From Lachancea kluyveri NRRL Y-12651 (lineage: Eukaryota > Ascomycota > Saccharomycetes > Saccharomycetales > Saccharomycetaceae): 64,000 nucleotides of DNA. The position numbers and the translations under genes were made by a program. This document shows positions 39,489 through 49,187 of the stretch, piece by piece (position 1 is the first letter of the stretch; every line of letters starts with the position of its first letter). The notes under the pieces were generated by a model. It did no database searches. It saw only the letters and a program-made list of their open reading frames with translations, and had not been told where the DNA came from. The stretch covers positions 310,001 to 374,000 of the forward strand of contig CM000693.1 of the NCBI GenBank assembly GCA_000149225.2, written 5' to 3'.

Positions 39489-40403
39489 CTACAAAATTGT
39501 TTCCATGTTATTCCTTTTCTCTTCCATAATTTGTTTGTTCTTTGCTTCAACCTCCTCAGCAAACTCTCTCATTTCTCCAGACAAGAATTCCTTCACCACT
39601 GGTAGACCAATGTGGTTCCCGCCGCCCAAGGACCCAAACAAGGCATCACCAATGTCTTTCTCATTTCTAGTCTTCTGCCTGGAAGCACCGACGCTAAGTT
39701 TCGTTCTCAAGGCTTCTGAACTTTCATTTGCAAAGGCTTCGTCAATCTTCTTTAGCAGTTGCTTTTCAGTAACAATGAATTCATCGGCAATGTAGTACAA
39801 CTTTAGTAAATCTTCTAATTTACGTTCTTTAGCACGTAGCTGAATGACTTCTCTGTTATGTTTTCTCTTTAAGTTCAATACTTCTGTCTCCTCGGGGGAT
39901 CTCTGTCTCATTAATGGTTCATTCAGTATATTTTCCAAGGTAGGGATAGTCAAATCACTGGAACGTGTTTCATTTAGGGCGGCCAACTCTTTGTGTCTCT
40001 CCTGTTCCAACAACTCCTGCTTCTTTTTCAATAAAATTTCCTGCTTTAGTAAGCGTTCCTCCTCTTTGCGAAATGCATCTGCCAAATACTGTCTACGCAA
40101 CTCGGACCTGCGTTGTTTGGCTTCTTGTTGTTGGGTTGCAGCAGCTTTCACGATTTGAGGCTCGGCAATGGTCTTTGAGATTAATTTCTCTACATCAAGA
40201 AACTCAACCCTGGGCGAATGTCTGTGTGAGCCTCTTGGTTGAACAACGTTTGGAGCGTAGCCAATCCCCTCAGCACCCTTAGGCTTGACAGCTTTCACTT
40301 GATCAATCACTGATTGCTGTCTAATGGTTGGATTTTTTAAAATGGAACGAGTCGCTGGTAAAATACCACTTTTCAATCCTTTTTTAACGGCAGCCTTACC
40401 CAT
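39489..40403 (-). CDS. PET123: Pet123, mitochondrial small-subunit ribosomal protein mS26
   Basis: Pet123 is a mitochondria-specific small-subunit ribosomal protein required for respiratory growth. The 304-residue protein (S. cerevisiae 318) begins MGKAAVKKGLKSGILPATRS. It has a long charged helix (about 95-150, with KEEERLLKQEILLKKKQELLEQE) and ends in a Glu/Lys-rich helix. There is no obvious long presequence, consistent with the yeast protein. It precedes TRS120 on the same strand, with about 140 bp between the TRS120 stop and the PET123 start. Confidence 0.93.
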   Translation of the reverse strand: MGKAAVKKGLKSGILPATRSILKNPTIRQQSVIDQVKAVKPKGAEGIGYAPNVVQPRGSHRHSPRVEFLDVEKLISKTIAEPQIVKAAATQQQEAKQRRSELRRQYLADAFRKEEERLLKQEILLKKKQELLEQERHKELAALNETRSSDLTIPTLENILNEPLMRQRSPEETEVLNLKRKHNREVIQLRAKERKLEDLLKLYYIADEFIVTEKQLLKKIDEAFANESSEALRTKLSVGASRQKTRNEKDIGDALFGSLGGGNHIGLPVVKEFLSGEMREFAEEVEAKNKQIMEEKRNNMETIL

Positions 40404-40491
40404 TTTGTCTTTATGGTCTGAACAAGTTCACCGAATCTTATCTTGCAACAGAGGAATGTCTCAACTATACTGTCTAATGTGAGCACTAACT

Positions 40492-40501
40492 AAAAATTTT
40501 T
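40492..40501. promoter_or_regulatory. AATTTT-type element upstream of PET123
   Basis: AAAAATTTTT lies about 90 bp before the PET123 ATG, in the tandem interval between TRS120 and PET123. Because the interval is AT-rich, this is the weakest of the four mitochondrial ribosomal cases. Confidence 0.5.
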
Positions 40502-40544
40502 ATTTTTTTTTTCCTTCAAAAATTTCAATTGGCTAGATTTTATA

Positions 40545-43500
40545 TCACTTTACACGTAGATATACAGGTGTTTCGCTGAAGTTGGAACCATTTACGCAAC
40601 AACCGATCTCATACTCGCCCCTTTCAAGTGGAAGTATGTCCAGCTTAATTTCAGGTTGGTATTTGGCTTGAATATTCGATGTGAGTTTACCATTGTACAA
40701 AATTCTTTTATTGGATCTTGGTAGTATCTTTCCCGTACGACGATCGAAAAACATGAAAGTCAGCGGAACAGGATTATCGTTTATAAGGTCAATAGTCCTA
40801 ACTGATGCACGAAGGGAAATTATGTCACCAACATTGGCTTCGTGCTTATTGATACTCAGTTTAAGCTGGTATGGTTCTCTTCCTGAATAAAGGATTGATA
40901 ATGTCCTAGCGTCAATTTTGTTCAGAAACTGACGAAAGTCAACGAATCCGTTGATGTTTACATCGCTGTTTAAAAACCACTGACATTTCAACATTTCTAT
41001 CATCGTTTCTCTACACCAGAAACTCTCTTGCATACCTGATATCCTTTCTTGGGACAGTCCGCTTTGGATGAATTGACGGCCCTGAACAAGTTTTGGAATG
41101 GGTTTGTTAGCAAAGTCAGCCTCTGGTGGAATCTTTTTTACTGGGACTATCAATCTGGTTGTGTGTTCTGGTTCGATGGTGTACTGCTCGGTAATGAAGT
41201 CATCATACTCAAGTTTTATAGAGAGACCATTTATCCAAGAATTCCGCATGTCCAGAAGCAGGAGGGCGTAATCATGAATCGATTCGTTGTTCCTTTCGAT
41301 CTTGGACATCAAATGTCTAATCCAGCCTACAGTATACATTTCTGGCGAAAAGTTCTCGGTTAATGGAACGATATCCATGTGAGGAATCTCAATGCTCTTC
41401 TTTAGAGTCACTTCAAATGGCAAGTGGAGCTTCTTGGTATACACAGTGTCTTCATCCTCTTTATCCCTCATCCCATACTCCACAATTAAATCAAAGCCTG
41501 AAAATTGAAATGGAACACAAGAAGCATCAATTTCCGCCTCAAAAGTAACTATTTCATTAGGTTTTACCTCTTGTGGCTGATTTAGAAACTTGATACATTC
41601 TAACTGTAACCATCTTAGCTGGGACTCGATTTCATACAAGTCATCTGGATGCATTTTTCTCCAGTAGTCATCTTTTAAAAATTTTTCCACGTTGGTCAAA
41701 TGGGTGATTTCCAGGTAATTTGCCGTGCAACCTAATGATTTGTTTCTCAACGAAACAGTAAACTTCCTTCTTGTACCATGTAACAACATACAAGAATTCT
41801 CCTTTAAGTCACTAGCAAAGAATTCCAACTCTGGTTGTTCTCGTAATACCTCGAATTGAAGTTTATCGTATAAACATCTTTCATTAAAAGTGGCATCTTT
41901 GTCTGAAATGGCCATTATCTCATCCGTTGAAAATCTCTCTCTCTTAGCAATGTTGAAACTATATGGCGCTAGCCCGAAGACACCTATGTTCAACTTTTCC
42001 AACGTATGAGGCTGTTTGCCCTTGGTCTCCTTAATGAACGTGACCTGCAAACTAACTAATTTCATCGTATTGCCTTTAATTACCAATGGTGTATCAGGGG
42101 CTATTTCATTCCTTGATATTTTGAGGACCTCTGAATCTTGTGAAGATAATTCAAGTTGAGTGATTTCTAGGTCAAATTTGAAAGGATTTTGTAAAGTACA
42201 GATAAATTCTGCCTTTTCTCCAACAAGGAAACGATTGTGCTTTGACTCATTGGTTGATATGTCTGTCACCGTATTGATTTGTTTTTGTTTGAAAGGGTTG
42301 AAGAGTTGGTGAGGAACAGCAGAGTTACATTTTTCTTTTCTTGTAACGAATTTTTTCAAAGGTATGTTTATACTATGATCGGACTTTTTAAAAGCAACAT
42401 TTCTCAACAAAAACGGATCCCAATATTGTGTTGTCAGAGTTTGAGAAATTGAGGGCAGAATATTTTCTAGTAGCAGCTTGTTTTGCTCTGTTTGGGTTAA
42501 AACATGTGAATACCTAGTAAGAAGCAGCACTGAGAATTTTGAAATACTGGCTGAATCGTTAGTCTTCTGCACTAGGGCAACACACAGCATTAAAATATTT
42601 TTTTGCAAAGTTACCCAGGAACAGCTGGAAGCAGCACTGATGGAGCTCTCTGGAGTATTATGGAGGCCATACGTCTGGAGGACGGTCTCTAATAGAGCTT
42701 CATAGTTATCATCCCAAAAGAAGCCCAAATCATTCAGCTTGGGGAGCAGGCTTACAAATAGCAATCTTAAAATAAAGCACCTTTTTCTTTCGAACCCCAA
42801 ATCTCCATAGATCGAAGCTAGGGTGACATAAACATTTGCTTGCGACATCACGTCCATTTCCTTTAACTGTAGTTCAAATAGTCTGTTTGAGTACCTGTAA
42901 ATCTCTAGTTTTGTAAATGCGGGAGGGTCCATCGAATTTGTAGTAACGGTCGAAATCTGTTGCGATAACACAATTTGTTTTAATACATTCATGTCGAGAT
43001 CATGTCCAAGGTGGCAAGCGGTCATAAATTTTAATATCCTTAATATCGTTTCGCAGTAAACTAGCTGTGGCGTGTACTCTGAATTATGCTGCAGTGTCAA
43101 TTCGTAGTAATGAAAGATTTTATCACCAATATTCTTAATTAGGACAGGGATAACAACGTCATTGATATCAATAAATGTACTGGGTGTTGCATTTAAGGAG
43201 TTGGGAGTGTTGAATGAGTTTCTTGGAGACTGTAAACGGGAGGGGGAAAAACTGTTTCTTCTCGAAGAAGGTGTTGTTGAGATGGAGTGGGTTAGAGTTT
43301 TGTAGGGGACTAACAAACTTACTATGTGCGGGACCTGGAACGAAACTTGCAGATAACTAAGTAAAAGGATACAAATATAAATTCCCTCTAGGGCATTTCC
43401 CAGCCACAGATGATCATGTAATTTGTAACATACGGTGGCAGCTTCTGAGAAACTAGACAGGGCATCCATATATCTACCTGCCAGTAGTTGAAAATTACCC

Positions 43501-44306
43501 AGGATCTTTGCTTGTCTCGCCCTTGAACGTTGCTGAGTTTTGTTATCAGCAACTGTTGTACTGCTGTTTAATCCTAAGGATTTCAGCGAAGTACTTCTTT
43601 TCAACCCGTTTGTGTTGGACCCAACATCCATGGGCAAAGACGTAATTCTCATTTTAGATATTGTTGCTGTTGATGTTGATGAAGGCGCCTGTGATTGCCT
43701 TACCAATGCTGTTTTCATTACTGAATTTCCACCTATGGCGCCTGGAGAGCGCAGAGTCACATGCTTATAAGAACTGTAATAATGCCCCAAGGATTCGAGA
43801 AAGCATCTGCCAATATCGCACATAATGGTTTCCATCGCGGTCTCTTTGGAAAAGAATACATTATCCGAAGGGGACGGGTCGGGAGATGAGTTATAATATA
43901 TTAAAGTGTGATAAATTGAGTTTGAATAGCGCTTCTTTAGTTCCTGTAAAGTTGATCGCGGGTCATTATCGTTCTCATTTACCAATCCAATAACAACAAA
44001 AGTCTTTCTAAAAGGTTCAAAATCATGTAAAAATAGTGAAATTTGCTCTTGTGATTCGTCTCCTGTGGTCTGGAAGTCAAATAACAGCCTACCTTGAGGG
44101 AATCCTTGTGGGTTGAAACTTGCATTTTCTATTGGCGTGATATCCAGCAGCCTGATCTCAAAGCATTGTTGCAACAACTCAACTTTGTCAAGAAACTGTT
44201 TTCGCGTCCATGAACCAATCGGAACTACAAGTGTGCGAATCCTTGCTGGTGCTATCGGCGAATAGGGTTCGAGCATGATGTTGCCTGATTCTTCTCGTGA
44301 TATCAT
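40545..44306 (-). CDS. TRS120: Trs120, TRAPPII complex subunit
   Basis: Trs120 is a TRAPPII-specific subunit that helps activate the Rab GTPases Ypt31/32 at the late Golgi. The 1253-residue protein is close to the S. cerevisiae size (1289). It has conserved N-terminal sequence (LEPYSPIAPARIRTLVVPIG, GFPQGRLLFDFQTTGDE), a Ser/Thr/Asn-rich linker near residues 200-240 and 345-375, and beta-rich Ig-like C-terminal regions. The ATG at 44306 is the first in frame; a second at 44276 (MLEPYSPIAP) starts nearer the conserved block and could be the true start. It is divergent from PUP1, with 166 bp between starts. Confidence 0.92.
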   Translation of the reverse strand: MISREESGNIMLEPYSPIAPARIRTLVVPIGSWTRKQFLDKVELLQQCFEIRLLDITPIENASFNPQGFPQGRLLFDFQTTGDESQEQISLFLHDFEPFRKTFVVIGLVNENDNDPRSTLQELKKRYSNSIYHTLIYYNSSPDPSPSDNVFFSKETAMETIMCDIGRCFLESLGHYYSSYKHVTLRSPGAIGGNSVMKTALVRQSQAPSSTSTATISKMRITSLPMDVGSNTNGLKRSTSLKSLGLNSSTTVADNKTQQRSRARQAKILGNFQLLAGRYMDALSSFSEAATVCYKLHDHLWLGNALEGIYICILLLSYLQVSFQVPHIVSLLVPYKTLTHSISTTPSSRRNSFSPSRLQSPRNSFNTPNSLNATPSTFIDINDVVIPVLIKNIGDKIFHYYELTLQHNSEYTPQLVYCETILRILKFMTACHLGHDLDMNVLKQIVLSQQISTVTTNSMDPPAFTKLEIYRYSNRLFELQLKEMDVMSQANVYVTLASIYGDLGFERKRCFILRLLFVSLLPKLNDLGFFWDDNYEALLETVLQTYGLHNTPESSISAASSCSWVTLQKNILMLCVALVQKTNDSASISKFSVLLLTRYSHVLTQTEQNKLLLENILPSISQTLTTQYWDPFLLRNVAFKKSDHSINIPLKKFVTRKEKCNSAVPHQLFNPFKQKQINTVTDISTNESKHNRFLVGEKAEFICTLQNPFKFDLEITQLELSSQDSEVLKISRNEIAPDTPLVIKGNTMKLVSLQVTFIKETKGKQPHTLEKLNIGVFGLAPYSFNIAKRERFSTDEIMAISDKDATFNERCLYDKLQFEVLREQPELEFFASDLKENSCMLLHGTRRKFTVSLRNKSLGCTANYLEITHLTNVEKFLKDDYWRKMHPDDLYEIESQLRWLQLECIKFLNQPQEVKPNEIVTFEAEIDASCVPFQFSGFDLIVEYGMRDKEDEDTVYTKKLHLPFEVTLKKSIEIPHMDIVPLTENFSPEMYTVGWIRHLMSKIERNNESIHDYALLLLDMRNSWINGLSIKLEYDDFITEQYTIEPEHTTRLIVPVKKIPPEADFANKPIPKLVQGRQFIQSGLSQERISGMQESFWCRETMIEMLKCQWFLNSDVNINGFVDFRQFLNKIDARTLSILYSGREPYQLKLSINKHEANVGDIISLRASVRTIDLINDNPVPLTFMFFDRRTGKILPRSNKRILYNGKLTSNIQAKYQPEIKLDILPLERGEYEIGCCVNGSNFSETPVYLRVK

Positions 44307-44407
44307 TCTTCTACTATGCTCAACCGCTCTCAGTAAATACAGATACTAATCTGTATGTCGCTTTCTACGTTATATACTTTACACGAATAGGGTCAAAGAA
44401 TAATAGA

Positions 44408-44416
44408 TTTGCCACC
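44408..44416 (-). promoter_or_regulatory. PACE (Rpn4 site) upstream of PUP1
   Basis: TTTGCCACC, the reverse complement of GGTGGCAAA, lies 57 bp before the PUP1 ATG. The site is also about 100 bp from the TRS120 start, but the proteasome gene is the expected target. Confidence 0.8.
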
Positions 44417-44472
44417 GAGAGATATCTATACAACATCCATTCTAAGTAACAACTACGACTAAGTACAAAACC

Positions 44473-45258
44473 ATGGCCGGGCTATCATTCGAAAACTACC
44501 AGAGGAATCAGTTCTTAGCAGCCAAATCACATGCTCAGCCTAAAGCGACTTCTACCGGTACCACCATTGTAGGGGTTAAATTTAACGGCGGCGTGGTAAT
44601 TGCAGCTGACACTAGATCCACACAAGGCCCTATAGTAGCAGACAAGAACTGTGAAAAGTTACACAGAATCTCCCCAAGAATCTGGTGTGCAGGTGCTGGT
44701 ACTGCGGCTGACACAGAAGCCGTAACACAGTTAATCGGAAGCAACATCGAACTACACTCTTTATACACAAACAGGGAACCTCGTGTTGTTTCTGCCTTAC
44801 AGATGTTGAAACAACACTTGTTCAAATATCAGGGTCATGTTGGTGCTTATTTGATTGTGGCCGGTGTTGATCCAACAGGGGCTCACCTATTTTCTATCCA
44901 TGCACACGGTTCTACCGATGTCGGTTTCTACCAAAGTTTGGGTTCGGGCTCTCTAGCTGCCATGGCAGTGTTGGAGGCTAACTGGAAGCAAAACTTGTCG
45001 AGAGAAGAAGCAATTGAATTGGCTTCAAATGCCATCGAAGCGGGTATCTGGAACGACTTGGGCTCCGGTTCGAACGTTGATATTTGCGTCATGGAAGTTG
45101 GTAAAGATGCCGAATTGTTAAGGAACTACTTGACTCCTAACGTCAGAGAGGCTAAACAACAGAGCTATAAGTTTGCGCGTGGCACTACTGGTGTCTTAAG
45201 ACAGAGCGTCTTAGATATATGCGATGTCGAAGAACAGTTTATTGATATCCAGGCATGA
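44473..45258 (+). CDS. PUP1: Pup1, 20S proteasome beta2 catalytic subunit
   Basis: Pup1 carries the trypsin-like activity of the 20S proteasome. The 261-residue protein equals the S. cerevisiae length. A 29-residue propeptide ends in Gly29, so autocleavage exposes Thr30 (TSTG then TTIVGVKFNGG), the catalytic nucleophile. The conserved Asp in GVVIAADTRST and Lys in VADKNC follow. The C-terminal extension that wraps around beta3 is present. A PACE element lies 57 bp upstream. Confidence 0.99.
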   Translation: MAGLSFENYQRNQFLAAKSHAQPKATSTGTTIVGVKFNGGVVIAADTRSTQGPIVADKNCEKLHRISPRIWCAGAGTAADTEAVTQLIGSNIELHSLYTNREPRVVSALQMLKQHLFKYQGHVGAYLIVAGVDPTGAHLFSIHAHGSTDVGFYQSLGSGSLAAMAVLEANWKQNLSREEAIELASNAIEAGIWNDLGSGSNVDICVMEVGKDAELLRNYLTPNVREAKQQSYKFARGTTGVLRQSVLDICDVEEQFIDIQA

Positions 45259-45355
45259 AACATATCGGTAACACTACATAAACAAATAAATGAAGTGAAA
45301 AGTAGAGAAGAAAACGATTTATAATTTTATATAAACCTGCTTGTGTGGCTCGTAT

Positions 45356-46012
45356 CTACGCCTTGTGGTTCTGCTCTAGGGCTAGCTTGGCACCTTCGAC
45401 GATTGCAACGTGCTCGGCAGCATGGACCCTATTCTCATACTCCTCCAAAGTCTCTTTGCCAGGAATAATCTCTAATTTTTTAACAATAAGAGGCTCACCC
45501 CTGTCAACTTCTTCGATCACATAGTGAACCATGCAGCCTGCAACCAATGGCTCGCCAGAATCCTGGCACTTTTGCCATGCCATTTCTATGGCATGAGTAG
45601 TACCATCAAAGGCACCTGGTAATGCTGGGTGCAAGTTAATAATAGGAACTTTTTGACCACCAGATGACAACCTCTTCAAAAATTCAGGCCCCAAAATTAG
45701 CAACCAGCCAGCGCAAACTACCAAGTCGGGTTTATCCTGTAGGATCAATTCAGCTAATCCAATTTCAAATTGAACTCTGGCTTTGGAACGGGCCTCTCTG
45801 TCTTCTTTTGGAATACCCTTGGTATACTTATACAGAGAATGTACTTTTGACGGGATGTTATGGTTGGCAGCCCTTGTTAATCCATAAGCTTTGGCCGAGG
45901 ACGATATGACTTGGCAGATTTGACCTGGTATGTCACCTTTTAGATTAGCGTCTAGCAACGCCTGCAAATTGGAGCCGGATCCAGAGATCAGTACGGTAAT
46001 TTTGGGAGACAT
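45356..46012 (-). CDS. ADE8: Ade8, phosphoribosylglycinamide formyltransferase (GART)
   Basis: Ade8 transfers a formyl group from 10-formyl-THF to GAR, the third step of de novo purine synthesis. The 218-residue protein starts MSPKITVLISGSGSNLQALLD. It shows the catalytic NLHPALPGAFDG (Asn and His of the active site) and the second active-site region CMVHYVIEEVDRGEPL, with its Asp. ATG at 46012 aligns with the yeast start (214 residues). An in-frame Met at 46087 would add 25 residues without homology. It is convergent with PUP1. Confidence 0.97.
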   Translation of the reverse strand: MSPKITVLISGSGSNLQALLDANLKGDIPGQICQVISSSAKAYGLTRAANHNIPSKVHSLYKYTKGIPKEDREARSKARVQFEIGLAELILQDKPDLVVCAGWLLILGPEFLKRLSSGGQKVPIINLHPALPGAFDGTTHAIEMAWQKCQDSGEPLVAGCMVHYVIEEVDRGEPLIVKKLEIIPGKETLEEYENRVHAAEHVAIVEGAKLALEQNHKA

Positions 46013-46132
46013 CTTCTTTGAATATAATTTCGGGATTATCCTATGGTTAATACTAGGTCTGTCGCCACGATGACTACTCACTAACATCTTCAATAACCTT
46101 CTAATATTTTTTTTTTCGCAGACATTTGTACG

Positions 46133-46138
46133 GAGTCA
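46133..46138 (-). promoter_or_regulatory. TGACTC (Bas1/Gcn4) site upstream of ADE8
   Basis: The minus strand reads TGACTC, the core bound by Bas1 (with Pho2) at purine genes and by Gcn4. It is about 120 bp before the ADE8 start. A single 6-bp core is weak evidence on its own, but the location is apt. Confidence 0.45.
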
Positions 46139-46461
46139 CACACAAAATATCGACGAACATGACGAAAAATTGTATGATTCTAAGGTTCCATCACTGCTAT
46201 AGACTTTAAGACGACAAGAGACTACACGTCTGGCAACTTGGATCTCAGACGCCAGTGGTTGTTTGCTATCGTGTAGGTGTTGGTACATAAAAGTAGCATA
46301 TTGGGAGTGTGTCATGTGATTACGTATCCTATGATCTTCAAATTTTCCGCATCATAATATAGCGCGATGGGTGATGGAAAAGGAAGGGAATAGTCAGTAT
46401 CATCAGTCGATAAATCATAAAGCAAAGAACCATAAATTCGAAACACTGAAAACGTTTCAGG

Positions 46462-49095
46462 ATGTCTGGAAATCCACATGCGCCGGGTGGATTACACAAA
46501 GAAATCGAGGATGTTGCTAAGGAGATGGAGAAGCTAAGAGTTCCTGAGCTGAAGGCAGTCGCTAGAGCCATAGGACTCTCGTTAACCGGTCGTAAAGCTG
46601 ATTTGCAAGATAGGATAAGGGCTTACCTAAAAAATTCCTGTAGGGTTGGCCATATAGACCCTTGGAGGCCCAGAGCAATCTCAGCACTAATAGGAAAGGT
46701 GAGACTAGCAGAACCGCTACCCAACTACGAAAGTGTGTGGCAAAGCTTAAAGACCGGTGCTTATGCCCACCCAGTGGCTACAGGACATGTACAAGTAAGT
46801 ACAATTGCAAATTCCTCTTCGGCGAACCCTAGGGTTTCTCTCAATTTTAGAGAAAGCCCATTTTACCGTTTGAAAAGACTAGTCAATGGCTCGCCTCGGA
46901 TGGCCACCAAAAACACTGGAAGGGGTGTGTGCAGTTTTAAGTTTACGTTCACTGAGCAAGAAGAAGCAATTTTAGGTTCAGGACCCGAGTTTAAACTCTT
47001 TTTATTTAGCGGTGTTTACAACTCTCTTGGATCTCGTGGTGATGTACCAATTCAGTTTCCTCATCCAAATGAAATCCGGTTTAATGATACATTAATTAAA
47101 GATAATGTTCGAGGTCTTAAAAATAAAGTGGGCACAGCCAAACCAGCTAACCTAACACCATACCTGAGACAACGGCCGATGGAAAACAACCTACAACTAG
47201 TGTACGCATTCACCAAAGAAGACTATCTGATATACTGCTACATCGTGGAAGTGATACAGCCAGAAGAAATCTTACAAAATGTTTTGAGACACCCTAAAAT
47301 AGTAAAGCCTGCGACTTTACAATATTTGAAAGAAACTTTGAATGAAGAGGAGGATGATGAATTAATGACCACCTCCACAGTAATGACTTTGCAATGTCCC
47401 ATATCTTATTGCCGTATGAAATATCCAGCAAAATCCATCCATTGCCAGCATTTACAATGCTTTGATGCGATGTGGTATATTCAGTCTCAACAGCAAATAC
47501 CTACATGGCAATGTCCTGTGTGTCAAAAGCACGTGAGCATTAAAGATTTGGCCATCTGCGAGTTCGTCGAAGAAATCATTGAACAATGTGGAGAGGATAT
47601 AGAACAGATTGAATTCTCAAGTGACGGTTCTTGGGTTGCCAAAGACGAAGATGAAAACCAGGTTTGTCCTTCTCCCAAATCGCACACGCCTGTAATAAAG
47701 AATGAAAATGCAGAAGAGATGGATATCGAAGAAGCAATTGATGGCGAAGACTTGGACGGTGAAGATGGGTTGGTAGGGATTCGCCGCTCGCAAAGAAATG
47801 CCACGTCAGCTCAGCCAGAACAGGTCATAATATCATTGGATAGTGACGAAGAACCAGATGAAGGTGTCGATGTACAACTTGAGAGTAAAAATCATGGAGA
47901 AGATCATGCTGAGATACACCAGCAATCTTTCCTACAAGACCCAAACAATCCTCGTTTACCACCTGTGTCACAAATGATTAATTATACTGGAACTCTTTTA
48001 AATAGAGAAAGTGACACTCTTTCAAATATTTATGGCACCTACATGGATAATGGTAATCAACAAGGAAGAACCTTAGATCCAAGAAATTTGTCGGTCACGC
48101 CAAGTGGTGCCAAAAATAATGTACAACATAACGAAACACCAAGTAACGTTGAAGGCCGGGGTAGTGCCACGTTCACCCAACGTCATCACCAGGTTCCCAA
48201 TTTGCTTGGCAAAACTCCATTGAGTAATAATAACATTGAAAATGATGCAGACGCACTTATTGGTGACCAAGATTCACCAAGTCCTGAGAGTAGCCGTGGC
48301 CACAAACAGAACCATACTAACAGTAATGTCGGCAATGGCATCGACGCTAGTAGCGCAAACGATAGCAACAAAAGTAAAGACCAACCGCCAAAGTTGACAT
48401 TAGGCGAAGTAAACGTCCCTTTATTCAATACTTCAGGAGGAACTTCAGGGTTACCAGCTAGTGCCCGAAATGTTTATGGGCAAACAAACATGCAGAATGC
48501 TGGTAACGTTGCGGATATAACAAAGAATAACTTTTTGGGTATTAATGGTAATTTGGATTCGATTGTTAATTTTGGGAAAACTGTACAGCATGAGCAAGAA
48601 AATAATAGCGTGACTAATACACAACCAGAAAACAGAGCTGAGCCTTGCACAGAGAATTTGGTACCAACACCTCCAATTGAGAGGATGCGGCTCCCTCCAA
48701 TGCCCCCAATGCCACCATTACCTGCCAACGGGGCTTCACCTATTGGCGCAATGAACCCACCCCCTTTACCCTCGATATCATCTCTGAGTACTACTAGTGG
48801 CAGTATGGCATCACCCCAACCAAACACTAATCTAAGAAACAAGAAGCCTACGGTGTCTCCATTTATTCCAAGGAAACCTTACCTAAATATATTACCCCAA
48901 AAGAGACACCTATCGAATGGATCTGCAGGTAGCAAAGACCTGACTCGAAACTCATTACCTTCGTCTGGTGAAAGCACCGCGGACAAAATATCTTTATCTT
49001 CGCATGCGGGTTCAGCGTTACCCCAAAAATTGAACTCCATAAACTCCAGGTCTACAAGTGGTTCGGATATCATTGATTTGACGTCCGATGATTAG
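46462..49095 (+). CDS. SIZ1: Siz1/Siz2 (Nfi1)-type SUMO E3 ligase
   Basis: This is the single counterpart of the duplicated S. cerevisiae pair SIZ1 (YDR409W) and NFI1/SIZ2 (YOR156C), the PIAS-type E3s that place SUMO on septins, PCNA and other targets. The 877-residue protein has a SAP domain (about 28-57, PELKAVARAIGLSLTGRKADL), a PINIT domain (about 115-260) and an SP-RING (about 308-365, with LQCPISYCRM, HCQHLQCFDAMWY, WQCPVCQKHV). It also has two SUMO-interaction-like motifs: VIISLDSDEEPD near 455 and IIDLTSDD at the extreme C-terminus. The second half is Asn/Ser/Pro-rich and disordered, with a proline run PPMPPMPPLP. I use SIZ1 because it is flanked by the chromosome IV neighbours ADE8 and STE14. 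Confidence 0.92.
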   Translation: MSGNPHAPGGLHKEIEDVAKEMEKLRVPELKAVARAIGLSLTGRKADLQDRIRAYLKNSCRVGHIDPWRPRAISALIGKVRLAEPLPNYESVWQSLKTGAYAHPVATGHVQVSTIANSSSANPRVSLNFRESPFYRLKRLVNGSPRMATKNTGRGVCSFKFTFTEQEEAILGSGPEFKLFLFSGVYNSLGSRGDVPIQFPHPNEIRFNDTLIKDNVRGLKNKVGTAKPANLTPYLRQRPMENNLQLVYAFTKEDYLIYCYIVEVIQPEEILQNVLRHPKIVKPATLQYLKETLNEEEDDELMTTSTVMTLQCPISYCRMKYPAKSIHCQHLQCFDAMWYIQSQQQIPTWQCPVCQKHVSIKDLAICEFVEEIIEQCGEDIEQIEFSSDGSWVAKDEDENQVCPSPKSHTPVIKNENAEEMDIEEAIDGEDLDGEDGLVGIRRSQRNATSAQPEQVIISLDSDEEPDEGVDVQLESKNHGEDHAEIHQQSFLQDPNNPRLPPVSQMINYTGTLLNRESDTLSNIYGTYMDNGNQQGRTLDPRNLSVTPSGAKNNVQHNETPSNVEGRGSATFTQRHHQVPNLLGKTPLSNNNIENDADALIGDQDSPSPESSRGHKQNHTNSNVGNGIDASSANDSNKSKDQPPKLTLGEVNVPLFNTSGGTSGLPASARNVYGQTNMQNAGNVADITKNNFLGINGNLDSIVNFGKTVQHEQENNSVTNTQPENRAEPCTENLVPTPPIERMRLPPMPPMPPLPANGASPIGAMNPPPLPSISSLSTTSGSMASPQPNTNLRNKKPTVSPFIPRKPYLNILPQKRHLSNGSAGSKDLTRNSLPSSGESTADKISLSSHAGSALPQKLNSINSRSTSGSDIIDLTSDD

Positions 49096-49187
49096 TACGT
49101 AGAGTATGTAACTAGGTACAGAAAATGTAATATTACAGAAGGGCAATTAGGATTGGAAGGAAGCTAGGATCAAAAACTTGAATCAAC

